64,000 bases of DNA from [Bacillus] selenitireducens MLS10 (GCF_000093085.1 NC_014219.1:1550001-1614000), one strand, 5' to 3'. Shown: positions 42,228 to 51,744, counted from the stretch's first letter. Notes: generated from the letters alone by a model not told the origin. Program-made: numbers and translations.

Positions 42228-42842
42228 ATGGGCAAGAAAAAAGGACCCAAATATGATGCGATAATAGATGCAGCAGTGATCGTTTTTGCCCAAAACGGCT
42301 ATCATCTATCCAAGGTATCCAAAATTGCCAAACAGGCCGGTGTGGCAGACGGTACGATTTATTTGTACTTTAAGAACAAGGAAGACATCCTGATTTCCAT
42401 GTTCGAAGAGAAAATGAGCGTTTTCGTGGACCGGATTAAGCATGAAATTAATCGTGTAACGAGTATTGAGAAAAAGCTTGAAATCATGATCGAAATGCAT
42501 TTCACACAGCTCGAACTCGATCCGGATCTCGCGATTGTGACCCAGCTCGAGCTGAGGCAGTCCAATACGAATATGCGTTATCAGGTCAATGAAGTGCTAA
42601 AGGGCTATCTCGGACTGATCGATGCGATTCTTGAAGAGGGAATCCGTCAGGGTGTATTGGACCCGGATCTCAATATCCGGATCGCCAGGCAAATTATTTT
42701 TGGTGCCGTGGACGAAGTCGCGACGAACTGGGTGATGAAGGAACGTAAATACGCGCTTACGCCCCTGGCCTCGAGCATCAGCGATATGCTCATGAAAGGA
42801 TTGTCGATGAAAACACAGCCGGAAGCAGAAACGAAAGGATGA
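42228..42842 (+). CDS. fadR: Fatty-acid-responsive repressor FadR (TetR family)
   Basis: 204-residue TetR-type repressor of fatty-acid degradation genes; long-chain acyl-CoA releases it from DNA. The N-terminal helix-turn-helix (about 15-60) reads YHLSKVSKIAKQAGVADGTI then YLYFKNKEDILISMF, essentially that of B. subtilis FadR (YsiA). The ligand domain includes VTQLELRQSN and the RQIIFGAVDEV segments. The ATG at 42228 follows AGAGGACGTGATGAG; a frame opening at 42186 starts inside the operator and is rejected. First gene of fadR-fadB-etfB-etfA and autoregulated by the operator at 42183. Confidence 0.95.
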   Translation: MGKKKGPKYDAIIDAAVIVFAQNGYHLSKVSKIAKQAGVADGTIYLYFKNKEDILISMFEEKMSVFVDRIKHEINRVTSIEKKLEIMIEMHFTQLELDPDLAIVTQLELRQSNTNMRYQVNEVLKGYLGLIDAILEEGIRQGVLDPDLNIRIARQIIFGAVDEVATNWVMKERKYALTPLASSISDMLMKGLSMKTQPEAETKG

Positions 42843-42848
42843 ATTCAG

Positions 42849-43631
42849 ATGGCCGATCCGTCATTGCTCGCTTTGAAGAAAGACTCGCAAATAGCTGTTG
42901 TCACGCTTACCAATCCGCCTGCCAATGCCATTTCAGCAAACGTGATCGCAGAACTCGATGACATGTTCACGGAGCTTCAATCTGATGATGATGTGAAAGT
43001 GATCATTCTTCACGGTGAAGGGCGATTTTTTGCAGCAGGAGCCGATATCAAAGAATTTACGGAGCTGACACATGCTAACGAGTTCAGAGAGACTGCCAGA
43101 GAAGGGCAGCGCGTATTCAGAATGATCGAGACCATGACCAAACCGGTTATTGCCGTGATCCATGGGGCGGCCCTTGGAGGCGGACTGGAACTCGCCATGG
43201 CCTGTCATATGCGCTACGTCACACCGAATGCGAAGCTTGGACTCCCAGAACTGAACCTTGGGCTCATCCCGGGATTTGCGGGTACGCAGAGACTGCCCCG
43301 AATGATCGGACACGCCAAGGCCCTCGAGATGATGATGACAGCAGAACCGATTACCGGTGAAGAAGCGGTTTCTGCAGGTCTTGCCAACAGACTCGTATCA
43401 GAGGAAGATCCGTTGACGGAAGTCATGGCAATGGCGATCAAAATGGTAACGAAGCCGCGCCGCAATCTGGCAGCCGTTATGGAACTTGTTCATGAAGCGG
43501 AGCGTGACTCCCTTGAACGGGGACAGGAGAAAGAGGCTGTTCTGTTCGGGGATCTTGCTGAAACCGGGAATGCCCGAGAAGGCATCCGGGCGTTCATGGA
43601 GAAGCGTAAACCTACGTTTGAAGACCGCTGA
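42849..43631 (+). CDS. fadB: Enoyl-CoA hydratase
   Basis: Second step of the beta-oxidation spiral: hydration of trans-2-enoyl-CoA. 260 residues, crotonase fold. The oxyanion-hole segments are GRFFAAGADIKEF and HGAALGGGLELAMACHMRY; catalytic Glu candidates lie in LPELNLGLIPGFAGTQRLPR. Six bases after fadR, coupled. Corresponds to B. subtilis fadB (ysiB). Confidence 0.94.
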   Translation: MADPSLLALKKDSQIAVVTLTNPPANAISANVIAELDDMFTELQSDDDVKVIILHGEGRFFAAGADIKEFTELTHANEFRETAREGQRVFRMIETMTKPVIAVIHGAALGGGLELAMACHMRYVTPNAKLGLPELNLGLIPGFAGTQRLPRMIGHAKALEMMMTAEPITGEEAVSAGLANRLVSEEDPLTEVMAMAIKMVTKPRRNLAAVMELVHEAERDSLERGQEKEAVLFGDLAETGNAREGIRAFMEKRKPTFEDR

Positions 43632-43659
43632 AACAGGCGGTTTTCCAAATACACGATTT

Positions 43660-43673
43660 GAAAGCGTTTTATA
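43660..43673 (+). promoter_or_regulatory. Weak cre-like sequence before etfB
   Basis: TGAAAGCGTTTTAT matches the cre consensus except the last two bases. It lies inside the operon between fadB and etfB; downstream cre sites can act as roadblocks. Low confidence. Confidence 0.35.
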
Positions 43674-43697
43674 TTTTTTAAACAGGAGGGAAACTGA

Positions 43698-44468
43698 ATG
43701 AACATTTACGTGATTATGAAGCGTACTTTCGACACAGAAGAAAAAATTCAGCTGGACAATGGAGCCATTTCTGAAGATGGAGCTGAATTCATCATTAACC
43801 CCTATGATGAATATGCCGTTGAGGAAGCGATCCAGCTCCGTGACGAACACGGCGGTGAGGTGACGCTGGTGACAGTTGGTGATGAGGAAGCAGAGAAGCA
43901 GCTGCGCACAGGACTTGCCATGGGTGCTGATAAGGCCGTATTGATTGAAGATGAAGATGTGGAAGATGGGGACACGTACTCCACTGAACGGATTCTTGCG
44001 GGTTATTTTGCCGATAAGGAACCGGATCTCATTCTCGGCGGTAACGTTGCCGTAGACGGCGGTTCAGGTCAGGTCGGCCCTCGACTTGCTGAGCGGCTTG
44101 GCATCAGTCATGTGACCAGTGTGGTATCCATTACCATTGATGGTGACAAAGCGACCATCGAAAAGGACGTCGAAGGGGATCAGGAATTTATTGAAGTGCC
44201 TCTTCCTGCACTCTTGACAGCCCAGCAGGGATTAAATGAACCTCGTTATCCGTCACTTCCGGGGATTATGAAAGCGAAGAAAAAGCCGTTGGATGAACTT
44301 GATCTGGATGATCTCGATCTCGAAGAAGATGATGTGGAAGGCAAGACCGAACGCCTTGAAATCTTCCTGCCACCGCCGAAAGAAGCCGGTAAGATCCTTG
44401 AAGGTGAAGTGAATGAGCAGGTCTCTGAACTTGTCTCACTGTTGAAGAACGAAGCGAAAGTCATTTAA
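43698..44468 (+). CDS. etfB: Electron transfer flavoprotein beta subunit
   Basis: Takes electrons from acyl-CoA dehydrogenase and passes them to the quinone pool; 256 residues. It shows the AMP/FAD-binding fold features NPYDEYAVEEAIQLRDEHGGEVTLVTVG, the GGNVAVDGGSGQVGPRLAERLG loop and the recognition loop LPALLTAQQGLNEPRYPSLPGIMKAKKKP. Strongly acidic inserts (DELDLDDLDLEEDDVEG, about 198-214). Strong AGGAGGG site; 66 bases after fadB. Confidence 0.95.
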   Translation: MNIYVIMKRTFDTEEKIQLDNGAISEDGAEFIINPYDEYAVEEAIQLRDEHGGEVTLVTVGDEEAEKQLRTGLAMGADKAVLIEDEDVEDGDTYSTERILAGYFADKEPDLILGGNVAVDGGSGQVGPRLAERLGISHVTSVVSITIDGDKATIEKDVEGDQEFIEVPLPALLTAQQGLNEPRYPSLPGIMKAKKKPLDELDLDDLDLEEDDVEGKTERLEIFLPPPKEAGKILEGEVNEQVSELVSLLKNEAKVI

Positions 44469-44486
44469 TCAGGAGGGAAAACGATT

Positions 44487-45458
44487 ATGGCCAATAAAGT
44501 ATTAGTCATTGGAGAAATGCGAGACGGTGAATTCAGAAATGTATCGTTTGAAGCGATTGCAGCAGCAAAGCAGGTTGCCCCGGACGGTGAAGTCGTCGGT
44601 GCACTCCTCGGTTCAGGTGTGGAAGCTGAAGCAGGGAAACTGTTCCAGTTTGGCGCAGACCGTGTTGTGGTCGTGGACGATGAGAAATTAAAAGAATATA
44701 CGCCGGAAGGTTATACCCAGGCTGCAAAGGCCCTGGTCGATCAGGAAGAACCTGATGCGATTATTATGGGTCACACATCCATCGGACGCGATCTCTCTGC
44801 GAAGCTCGCAGCGCGTATGGAGGCCGGATTGATTTCGGATGCAGTCAGTCTCGAAATGGATGGTGACGATGCCGTCTTCACCCGCCCGATTTACTCAGGG
44901 AAGGCATTTGAAAAAGTAAAAGTGAAAGATGGAGTGACTTTTGCCACAATCCGTCCGAACAATATCCCTGCACTGGATGAAGACAGTTCCAAATCCGGTT
45001 CAGTCGAGAAAGTGGATGTGGCAATCACGGATCTGAAGACCATTATTAAAGAAGTGGTGAAGAACACTGCTTCTGGCGTAGACCTTTCCGAAGCGTCGGT
45101 CATTGTTGCCGGAGGACGCGGAGTGAAGAGCGAAGAGAACTTCAATCAGCTTTATGAACTTGCAGATCTCTTAGGCGGTGCCGTAGGTGCTTCACGGGGT
45201 GCCTGCGATGCCGAGTACTGTGATTACGCCCTTCAGATCGGTCAGACAGGTAAAGTCGTCACACCGGATCTGTATATTGCAGTCGGGCTGAGCGGTGCCA
45301 TTCAGCACGTCGCCGGGATGTCGAATTCAAAAGTCATCGTAGCCATTAACAAAGACCCCGAAGCAGAAATCTTCCAGATTGCCGACTACGGGATAGTTGG
45401 TGACCTCTTTGAAGTGATGCCTCAGCTGATTGAAGAATTTAAAAAAGTCGTCGTGTAA
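44487..45458 (+). CDS. etfA: Electron transfer flavoprotein alpha subunit
   Basis: FAD-binding partner of EtfB, 323 residues. The C-terminal FAD domain carries VIVAGGRGVKSEENF, LADLLGGAVGASRGACDAEYC, QIGQTGKVVTPDLYIAVGLSGAIQHVAGM and AINKDPEAEIFQIADYGIVGDLFEV. Last gene of the operon; a terminator follows. No acyl-CoA dehydrogenase lies nearby, so the first oxidation step must be encoded elsewhere. Confidence 0.96.
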   Translation: MANKVLVIGEMRDGEFRNVSFEAIAAAKQVAPDGEVVGALLGSGVEAEAGKLFQFGADRVVVVDDEKLKEYTPEGYTQAAKALVDQEEPDAIIMGHTSIGRDLSAKLAARMEAGLISDAVSLEMDGDDAVFTRPIYSGKAFEKVKVKDGVTFATIRPNNIPALDEDSSKSGSVEKVDVAITDLKTIIKEVVKNTASGVDLSEASVIVAGGRGVKSEENFNQLYELADLLGGAVGASRGACDAEYCDYALQIGQTGKVVTPDLYIAVGLSGAIQHVAGMSNSKVIVAINKDPEAEIFQIADYGIVGDLFEVMPQLIEEFKKVVV

Positions 45459-45485
45459 CGGCGGTCATCCCATATATCACAAACT

Positions 45486-45518
45486 GAAGCTGCAGAACAG
45501 TCCTGCAGCTTCTTTTTG
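45486..45518 (+). terminator. Terminator after etfA
   Basis: GAAGCTGCA / TGCAGCTTC stem, then TTTTT. Confidence 0.87.
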
Positions 45519-45544
45519 ATCAGGGCGTGAAAAAAGGGCTTTCG

Positions 45545-45697
45545 ATGTCGGCGGACACGTACCGGGAACTTTTCCAAAAGGTATCGCCGTATGCCGCTTA
45601 TTCCATCAACAATCAACAACGAGCTGCAACATCCCCTGATGAAAAGCAGGATACAGGATTGCCAATGATAAACAGCATCTTTGCTAAATTGGCTTGA
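45545..45697 (+). CDS. Possible 50-residue open frame in the etfA-trxA gap
   Basis: A small frame begins MSADTYRELFQKVSPYAAYS and ends PMINSIFAKLA. A GTG 18 bases upstream could add six residues. AAAAAGGG lies 5-8 bases before the ATG, a fair ribosome site, but there is no visible promoter behind the etfA terminator. No similarity is recognised. It may be a real small protein or chance. Apart from this frame and the trxA promoter, the 45459-45818 gap shows only the etfA terminator. Confidence 0.25.
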   Translation: MSADTYRELFQKVSPYAAYSINNQQRAATSPDEKQDTGLPMINSIFAKLA

Positions 45698-45740
45698 ATA
45701 AGATATTATGAATGTACAGTCCTCACGGGAAATATACGGC

Positions 45741-45768
45741 TTGCTTTTTTCTGCAGGTTTAGTATAAT
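45741..45768 (+). promoter_or_regulatory. Predicted promoter of trxA
   Basis: TTGCTT (45741-45746), 16-base spacer, TATAAT (45763-45768). Confidence 0.75.
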
Positions 45769-45818
45769 ACCTATTGGGGTATATGAAAGATGCATGATTA
45801 ATGAGGAGGAATGTTGAA

Positions 45819-46133
45819 ATGGCAATTGTAAAAGCTAGTGACGCTACGTTTGCTGAAGAAACTGGACAAGGTGTAGTTCTCGCGGACTTTTGGGCTCCAT
45901 GGTGCGGACCTTGTAAAATGATTGCACCGGTACTTGAAGAACTGGATGCAGATATGGGTGACAAAGTGAAGATTGTAAAACTCGATGTTGATGAAAATCA
46001 GCAGACAGCCAGCAAATTCGGTGTTATGAGTATCCCGACACTGCTCGTCTTCAAAGACGGTGAAGTTGTTGATCAGGTTGTCGGTTTCCAACCGAAAGAA
46101 GCACTTGCAGGAACCCTTCAAAAGCACATCTGA
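45819..46133 (+). CDS. trxA: Thioredoxin
   Basis: 104-residue general disulfide reductase. Active site WCGPC in [15 protein letters not shown], cis-proline in MSIPTLLVF, and terminal GFQPKEAL. The ATG at 45819 follows GAGGAGGAATG; an earlier in-frame ATG lies before that site. Monocistronic with own promoter and terminator; the trxA-uvrC-lysC order is as in B. subtilis. Confidence 0.97.
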   Translation: MAIVKASDATFAEETGQGVVLADFWAPWCGPCKMIAPVLEELDADMGDKVKIVKLDVDENQQTASKFGVMSIPTLLVFKDGEVVDQVVGFQPKEALAGTLQKHI

Positions 46134-46156
46134 TCAGTGATTGCTGTAACAGTAAG

Positions 46157-46191
46157 GACGTTTGGGGAATGGATCCCCAAACGTCTTTTTT
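46157..46191 (+). terminator. Terminator after trxA
   Basis: A perfect 11-bp stem GACGTTTGGGG / CCCCAAACGTC followed by TTTTTT. Confidence 0.94.
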
Positions 46192-46290
46192 CTGTCTTGC
46201 TCCTGTCGCATCTGACGTGGCAGTGGATAATGCTCAGCGCCTCATTGGTGCAAGCTGTTATTCGTCCGTGCTAAACTGATAAAAGAACAG

Positions 46291-46321
46291 GCTGTGCTGC
46301 CAATGGTGGCAGCGCGACAGC
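46291..46321 (+). other. Hairpin in the uvrC upstream region
   Basis: Nested arms GCTGT / ACAGC and CTGCCA / TGGCAG around ATGG, about 25 bases before the uvrC start, without a T-run. It could be an operator-like inverted repeat or leader structure; nothing further can be said. Confidence 0.35.
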
Positions 46322-46346
46322 AAGATCAGCAAAGGGGCGCTTACAC

Positions 46347-48128
46347 ATGCTCGAGAATAAACACAAGCTTGACCTGCTTCCAGCCCAGCCGGGCTGTTAT
46401 CTGATGAAAAACAAACACCAGACCGTGATCTATGTCGGGAAGGCCAAAGTGCTCAAAAACAGGGTCAGGTCCTACTTTACCGGGAGTCATGATCAGAAGA
46501 CTCAAATGCTTGTCAGTGAAATCGCGGATTTTGAATACATCGTCACCTCTTCGGAAATCGAAGCGCTCCTGCTTGAACAGAATTTGATCAAAAAGCATGA
46601 GCCAAGATACAACGTTCTTTTAAAGGATGACAAGAGCTATCCATTCATCAAGATTACGAACGAAGAACATCCGCGACTGATCACGACGCGGAATGTAAAA
46701 AAAGACGGGGCAAAATACTTCGGCCCATACCCGAATGCGTATTCCGCCAATGAAACGAAAAAGCTTCTTGACCGGATCTACCCACTCCGCAAATGCCGCA
46801 CGCTTCCCGATCGTGTCTGCCTTTACTACCACATCGGTCAGTGCTTGGCTCCGTGTGAGTTTGAAGTTACAGCAGATCAGAATAAAACCATGGTTCAGGA
46901 CATCACAAAATTCCTGAACGGCGGTCATAAAGAGGTGAAGGAAAGCATTGAGAAGAAAATGTATGAAGCGTCGGAAGAGATGAATTTTGAACGGGCTAAA
47001 GAGCTCCGGGATCAGATGGTTCATATCGAAAATGTGATGGAAAAACAGAAAATTACCATTGCAGATCAGACGAATCGGGATGTATTCGGCTTTGAAGTGG
47101 ACAAAGGCTGGATGTGTGTCCAGGTATTTTTCGTGAGACAGGGAAAGCTCATTGAACGTGACGTCTCCCTGTTTCCGGTCTATCAGGAGCCTGTCGATGA
47201 TTTTTACACATTTATCGGTCAGTTCTATCTCGAAGAGCATCATAAAAAACCGAATGAGATCTTCGTTCAGTCAGGTGTGGATACGGGGCTTGTCTCCGAT
47301 TTCCTTGACGTGAAAGTGCTGGAACCGAAGCGGGGTCAGAAAAAGGAACTCGTTGATCTGGCCCGCAAAAATGCGTCCATCTCATTAAAAGAAAAATTTG
47401 ATCTGATCGAAAAAAATGAGAAAAAGACGATTCATGCGATTCAGGAACTCGGGCAGGTCATGAAGATCGACACACCGTATCGCATCGAAGCCTTTGACAA
47501 CTCCAATATTCAGGGTGTGGATCCGGTATCGGCCATGGTCTCGTTTCTTGACGGGAAGCCGGATAAAAAGAATTACAGAAAATACAAAGTGAAAACCGTG
47601 CAGGGCCCCGATGACTATGAATCCATGCGTGAGGTCATCAGACGCCGCTATAAGCGGCTGCTGACGGAAGAGCAGCCGTTGCCGGACCTGATTGTCATCG
47701 ACGGCGGCAAAGGTCAAATATCCGCTGCACAGAGTGTCCTTGAAGATGAACTCGGACAGACGATTCCTGTTTGCGGTCTGGTGAAGGATGACAAACACCG
47801 GACGTCACAGCTCATGGCAGGGGATCCGCCGGAAGTTATCTCGTTAAAGCGGACGAGTGAGGCTTTTTATCTGCTTCAGCGCATTCAGGATGAAGTCCAC
47901 CGGTTTGCCATCACCTTTCACCGCAACGTGCGGAAGAAATCTCAGTTTCAGTCGATCCTCGATGACGTAGACGGGATCGGAGAAAAGAGGAAAAGAACCC
48001 TGTTAAAGACATTCGGGTCGCTGAAACGGATTAAACAGGCGTCTGTGGAAGAAATCGAGCGTGCAGGAATCCCTCAGTCTGTTGCTTCGGCCTTAAAGAG
48101 AGCCATCGAGGATGAACCTGTAAAATGA
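46347..48128 (+). CDS. uvrC: UvrABC excinuclease subunit C
   Basis: Makes both incisions in nucleotide excision repair; 593 residues. The N-terminal GIY-YIG nuclease ([19 protein letters not shown]) is followed by a Cys-containing region and the UVR motif that binds UvrB (about 200-240). The C-terminal RNase H-like nuclease domain ([10 protein letters not shown]-like segment [27 protein letters not shown]) and the helix-hairpin-helix ([20 protein letters not shown]) complete it. Full length. AAAGGGGCG lies 9 bases upstream. Confidence 0.96.
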   Translation: MLENKHKLDLLPAQPGCYLMKNKHQTVIYVGKAKVLKNRVRSYFTGSHDQKTQMLVSEIADFEYIVTSSEIEALLLEQNLIKKHEPRYNVLLKDDKSYPFIKITNEEHPRLITTRNVKKDGAKYFGPYPNAYSANETKKLLDRIYPLRKCRTLPDRVCLYYHIGQCLAPCEFEVTADQNKTMVQDITKFLNGGHKEVKESIEKKMYEASEEMNFERAKELRDQMVHIENVMEKQKITIADQTNRDVFGFEVDKGWMCVQVFFVRQGKLIERDVSLFPVYQEPVDDFYTFIGQFYLEEHHKKPNEIFVQSGVDTGLVSDFLDVKVLEPKRGQKKELVDLARKNASISLKEKFDLIEKNEKKTIHAIQELGQVMKIDTPYRIEAFDNSNIQGVDPVSAMVSFLDGKPDKKNYRKYKVKTVQGPDDYESMREVIRRRYKRLLTEEQPLPDLIVIDGGKGQISAAQSVLEDELGQTIPVCGLVKDDKHRTSQLMAGDPPEVISLKRTSEAFYLLQRIQDEVHRFAITFHRNVRKKSQFQSILDDVDGIGEKRKRTLLKTFGSLKRIKQASVEEIERAGIPQSVASALKRAIEDEPVK

Positions 48129-48300
48129 CCGATCAGCCGAATTGCCAGTTCACTTCCTCCTTGTTATGATTAGTATTGTCTTTGTCCACTGTTTCGTCAC
48201 ATTTTTTCACAGTCTTTTAGATTCAGGTTTCAAATGCTGACGAGGTGGAAACGTATAAATGAACCAACGATTGACCAAAAACATCGAGGAGGAATCGACA

Positions 48301-49548
48301 TTGGCAACGGTAGTTCAAAAATTTGGCGGCACATCCGTCGGTGATACAACGAAAATCAAACGGGTGGCTGAACGCATTAAACGAAGAATGGAAGCAGGTG
48401 ACCAGGTGGTAACCGTCGTATCCGCGATGGGTAAATCCACAGACAAACTGGTGGATCTTGCTAACGATATTACAGAAGATCCGGATCCGCGCGAGATGGA
48501 TATGCTGCTGACGACAGGTGAGCAGGTTACGATTTCCCTTGTTGTCATGGCGCTGAAAGAAATAGGTGTCGAAGCCGTTTCATTGACCGGCTGGCAGGCC
48601 GGCATCCAAACGGAATGCACACATGGTGATGCCCGCATTACAGACATCGACAAATCGGCTGTACAGGATTATCTGGATGAAGGAAAAGCGGTGCTTGTTG
48701 CCGGATTCCAGGGCATCAGTGATGAAGGCAATATCACCACACTCGGACGCGGTGGATCAGATACGACAGCAGTGGCTTTGGCAGCCGCACTCGGTGCTGA
48801 GTCCTGCTCCATTTTCACCGACGTCACCGGTGTCTTCACCGCAGATCCGCGATATGTGGAACAGGCACGTCAAATGCCGAGCATCTCCTATGATGAAATG
48901 CTTGAGCTTGCCAACCTCGGTGCAGGTGTCCTGCATCCGCGCGCGGTTGAATTTGCGAAGAATTACAATGTGCCGCTGATTGTGGCATCGAGTATGGAAG
49001 AAGTAGAGGGAACACTCGTTGAGGAGGAAGCATCCATGGAAAAGAATCTCGTTGTACGGGGTCTTGCTTTTGAGAAAGATGTAACGAAAATTGCGATTGA
49101 ACGTCTCCCGAATCAGTATGATACGATGTCGATGATCTTTAAGTTGCTTGCGGCAGACGGCATCAACGTCGATCTGATTATCCAGCAGACAACCAGCGAT
49201 CATGCCCTGAATGTCTCATTTTCAGTCGATACTGATAAACTCGATCGTGCTCTTGAGATCCTTGAGGAGAACAAGGCGGAGCTTTGCTATTCAACAGTCC
49301 GTCATCAGAGCATGCTCAGTAAAGTGTCGATTGTCGGATCCGGCATGATTTCCAATCCGGGTGTTGCAGCGGATATGTTTGAGACACTTGCCAAAGAAGA
49401 GATCGAAGTGATGATGGTCAGCACGTCAGAGATTGCTGTATCAGCGGTGGTCCCTGAAATGGATATGGTCCGTGCAGCCAACGCCCTTCACTCAACCTTT
49501 AAACTTGATGCGGAAGAACTCGAAAAGGTGGAAGCCTTAACGTCGTAA
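48301..49548 (+). CDS. lysC: Aspartate kinase, TTG start preferred
   Basis: First step of the aspartate pathway (lysine, threonine, methionine, diaminopimelate; also feeds ectoine in salt-loving bacteria). 415 residues from the TTG: VVQKFGGTSVG kinase motif, TTGEQVTISL, GRGGSDTTAVALA, then two ACT regulatory domains (from about 255). GAGGAGG ends eight bases before the TTG at 48301, and the N terminus then matches the family (MATVVQKFGG). An in-frame ATG at 48259 also has a fair site (AGGTGG) and would add 14 residues. The leader is too short for, and shows no trace of, a lysine riboswitch. Confidence 0.85.
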   Translation: MATVVQKFGGTSVGDTTKIKRVAERIKRRMEAGDQVVTVVSAMGKSTDKLVDLANDITEDPDPREMDMLLTTGEQVTISLVVMALKEIGVEAVSLTGWQAGIQTECTHGDARITDIDKSAVQDYLDEGKAVLVAGFQGISDEGNITTLGRGGSDTTAVALAAALGAESCSIFTDVTGVFTADPRYVEQARQMPSISYDEMLELANLGAGVLHPRAVEFAKNYNVPLIVASSMEEVEGTLVEEEASMEKNLVVRGLAFEKDVTKIAIERLPNQYDTMSMIFKLLAADGINVDLIIQQTTSDHALNVSFSVDTDKLDRALEILEENKAELCYSTVRHQSMLSKVSIVGSGMISNPGVAADMFETLAKEEIEVMMVSTSEIAVSAVVPEMDMVRAANALHSTFKLDAEELEKVEALTS

Positions 49549-49584
49549 TCTATGACCGTTTATGAGCAGTCTTACTTCAACAGA

Positions 49585-49634
49585 CGAAAAGCCGAACCGC
49601 GGGGAATGTTCCCGTTGGTTCGGCTTTTCTTTTC
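49585..49634. terminator. Bidirectional terminator between lysC and yslB
   Basis: 12-bp stem AAAAGCCGAACC / GGTTCGGCTTTT, with T-rich ends on both strands, lies between the convergent genes. Confidence 0.9.
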
Positions 49635-49655
49635 GTGATTGCCTGAGACCGCTGT

Positions 49656-50081
49656 TCAGTCTGTATGATCTTTCACATCAGACATGATCGTGATCGCAAC
49701 CGTCAGGGGCTGCTTCTTTTTGATGGTGTATGAGCCTTCGGAAACGACACCATCGCGAATTTCTTTAAGCTGAGCGAGAAAACCGGTTTCCATGGAAAAA
49801 GCGCGTTCGTTGACCTGAAACGGTGTTTCAAGTTCATAGTGGGTCTGTTTGCTTTTCTCTTTCAGGAGTGTCAGCCTGCCCCAGCCGGCCTGTTCAAAAA
49901 ACAGGACAGGATCTTCGGTGGCGCGCTCCTGGTGCTTTCGTGCAAGATGTTTGCCTGAATAGTAGAGGATCATGCTTTCGTCTTCACCAAGCAGCTCCGG
50001 GATCACATCATTTCTCAAAATGTCATAACTGAAACCGGGGACGGTTTCAGGGATTTCGCGTTCTTTTCTTTTTTTGAACAT
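49656..50081 (-). CDS. yslB: DUF2507 protein (YslB-like)
   Basis: 141 residues, soluble, V4R-like small domain. Segments typical of the family: SYDILRNDVIPELLGEDESMILYYSGKHLAR and FFEQAGWGRLTLLKE. Cytoplasmic; function unknown. It lies between lysC and sdhC on the reverse strand, as in B. subtilis. The charged N terminus FKKRKEREIP precedes the domain. Confidence 0.87.
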   Translation of the reverse strand: MFKKRKEREIPETVPGFSYDILRNDVIPELLGEDESMILYYSGKHLARKHQERATEDPVLFFEQAGWGRLTLLKEKSKQTHYELETPFQVNERAFSMETGFLAQLKEIRDGVVSEGSYTIKKKQPLTVAITIMSDVKDHTD

Positions 50082-50177
50082 GTGTCATCATCCTTCGTTG
50101 TCAGTACTGAATGACCGAATGCCATTCTTTCTTACTTGTTGTCCATGTGTCCAAACACTCTTTTATGCCATCCTTTT

Positions 50178-50205
50178 ATTTTATCATGAAAAGATTCTCT
50201 GACAA
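50178..50205 (-). promoter_or_regulatory. Predicted sigma-A promoter of yslB (reverse strand)
   Basis: Reading the reverse strand: TTGTCA (50205-50200), 16-base spacer, TAAAAT (50183-50178). Confidence 0.65.
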
Positions 50206-50269
50206 GATATAGTTAACCCCGTGAAGTCATGATATACTATTCTCCGTATTCATCGAGGGAGGTTTGATC

Positions 50270-51619
50270 ATGAAACTGGGTGCAGCCAGATTTTTATCAC
50301 CGTTTCGCATTATTGTTGCGTCTTACGTCATTGCCATGTTTGTTTTCAGCATTCTGTTGTACCTCCCTGTATCGACCCAGGAGGGCGTAACAGTCACATA
50401 TTCCGAAGCGCTGTTCACTTCTGTCAGCGCCGTGAGCGTCACCGGGCTGACTGTTTTGAATGTATCTGAGACGTACAGTCCGCTCGGGATCTTTTTTCTC
50501 GCCTCGGCAATTCAGCTTGGCGGGATCGGAGTCATGACCCTCGGTACATTTATCTGGATGGTCATGGGCAAAAAGATCGCCCTCTCGCAGCGCATGCTGA
50601 TCATGGTCGACCATAATCAGATTTCATTTGCAGGTATGGTAAAGCTGATGCGGGGGATTCTTTTTGTTGCTTTTGGTATCGAATTGACCGGTGCCCTGAT
50701 TTTGGGGACTTATTATACGAATTATTTTGATTCAGTGGGTGAAGCGTTTTATCAGGGAGCCTTCGGTGCGCTGAGCGCATTTACAAATGCGGGTTTTGAT
50801 GTTACCGGCCAGTCACTGATTCCGTTCGCTGATGACTATTTTGTTCAGCTTGTGAATATCCTTCTGATCTTTGCCGGAGCCATCGGGTTTCCGGTGCTGA
50901 TGGAACTGAAAGAGTATTTCACGACGAAAGATACGCAGTTTCGTTTCAGCCTGTTCACGAAAATTGCCACGGCGACGTATTTTATCGTCTTTGCGATCGG
51001 GGCTGTCGGTCTGTGGATCACAGAGCGGACTGCGTTTTATGATGGCATGGTCTGGCATCAGCAGCTCTTCTTCTCCCTGTTCAATTCTGCCACGGCAAGG
51101 AGCGGTGGTCTCGCTACCATGGACATGAATGAACTTACAATGGCGAGTCTCATGCTTCTCTCGGGACTCATGATTATCGGTGCGAGTCCGTCGAGTGTGG
51201 GCGGCGGGATCCGGACCACGACGCTTGCAGTCATGTTCTTGACGATCCGAAGCTTTGCTCTCGGGCGCTCCGATGTCAAAGTGTTCGGCAGAGAGATTCA
51301 TATCGAAGATCAGCAGAAATCCTTTATCGTGCTGTCGGTCTTTGCTGTCGGTCTGTTTGCCGCCATTACCGGGATCAGTTTCCTAGAGACCGGACAGGAT
51401 GTGGCCCTTGAAGCGATTATCTTTGAAGCAAGCTCTGCCTTTGGTACGTCGGGGCTTTCCATGGGCATCACACCGGATTTATCCCAGGGCAGTCAGATCA
51501 TCCTGATGATTCTGATGCTGATCGGCCGGGTGGGGCTTGTAGCCTTTTTATTCTCGATCCGTGCAAGGGAAAAGAAAACCCATTATCAATATCCGAAGGA
51601 ACGGATCATTATCGGGTAA
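50270..51619 (+). CDS. ktrB: TrkH/KtrB-family potassium channel subunit
   Basis: 449-residue membrane protein of the Ktr/Trk potassium uptake systems: four repeated M1-P-M2 units, each with a pore loop containing a conserved glycine (SVTGLTVL, ALSAFTNAGFDVTGQSL, SATARSGGLAT, ASSAFGTSGLSMG). Shorter than TrkH and of KtrB/KtrD type. It works with a cytosolic RCK gating subunit (KtrA or KtrC), which is not in the window. Important for osmotic and pH balance in a saline niche. The ATG at 50270 follows GGGAGG. Whether it is KtrB or KtrD cannot be decided, so the symbol is provisional. Confidence 0.85.
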   Translation: MKLGAARFLSPFRIIVASYVIAMFVFSILLYLPVSTQEGVTVTYSEALFTSVSAVSVTGLTVLNVSETYSPLGIFFLASAIQLGGIGVMTLGTFIWMVMGKKIALSQRMLIMVDHNQISFAGMVKLMRGILFVAFGIELTGALILGTYYTNYFDSVGEAFYQGAFGALSAFTNAGFDVTGQSLIPFADDYFVQLVNILLIFAGAIGFPVLMELKEYFTTKDTQFRFSLFTKIATATYFIVFAIGAVGLWITERTAFYDGMVWHQQLFFSLFNSATARSGGLATMDMNELTMASLMLLSGLMIIGASPSSVGGGIRTTTLAVMFLTIRSFALGRSDVKVFGREIHIEDQQKSFIVLSVFAVGLFAAITGISFLETGQDVALEAIIFEASSAFGTSGLSMGITPDLSQGSQIILMILMLIGRVGLVAFLFSIRAREKKTHYQYPKERIIIG

Positions 51620-51705
51620 GATATGGATGGTATTTACAGTATTGTGCAATAGTAAGATGCTTGTTATTGTACAAACTTACAAAAAACTGAATGGATTCTC
51701 AATTA

Positions 51706-51744
51706 GCGGCTAATTTTCTCAAAGAAGTTGGCCGCGCCTTTTTT
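51706..51744 (+). terminator. Terminator downstream of the potassium channel gene
   Basis: 11-pair stem GCGGCTAATTT / AAGTTGGCCGC (two G-T pairs), then GCC and seven T. It lies 87 bases after the stop codon. Confidence 0.75.

Noticed and set aside
50209-50238. AGTTAACCCCGTGAA upstream of the potassium channel gene resembles the TTTAAC-TCC-GTTAA repeat
   Set aside because: Only about two thirds of 15 bases match, there is no following hairpin, and the TATACT spacing differs, so I do not count it as another copy.
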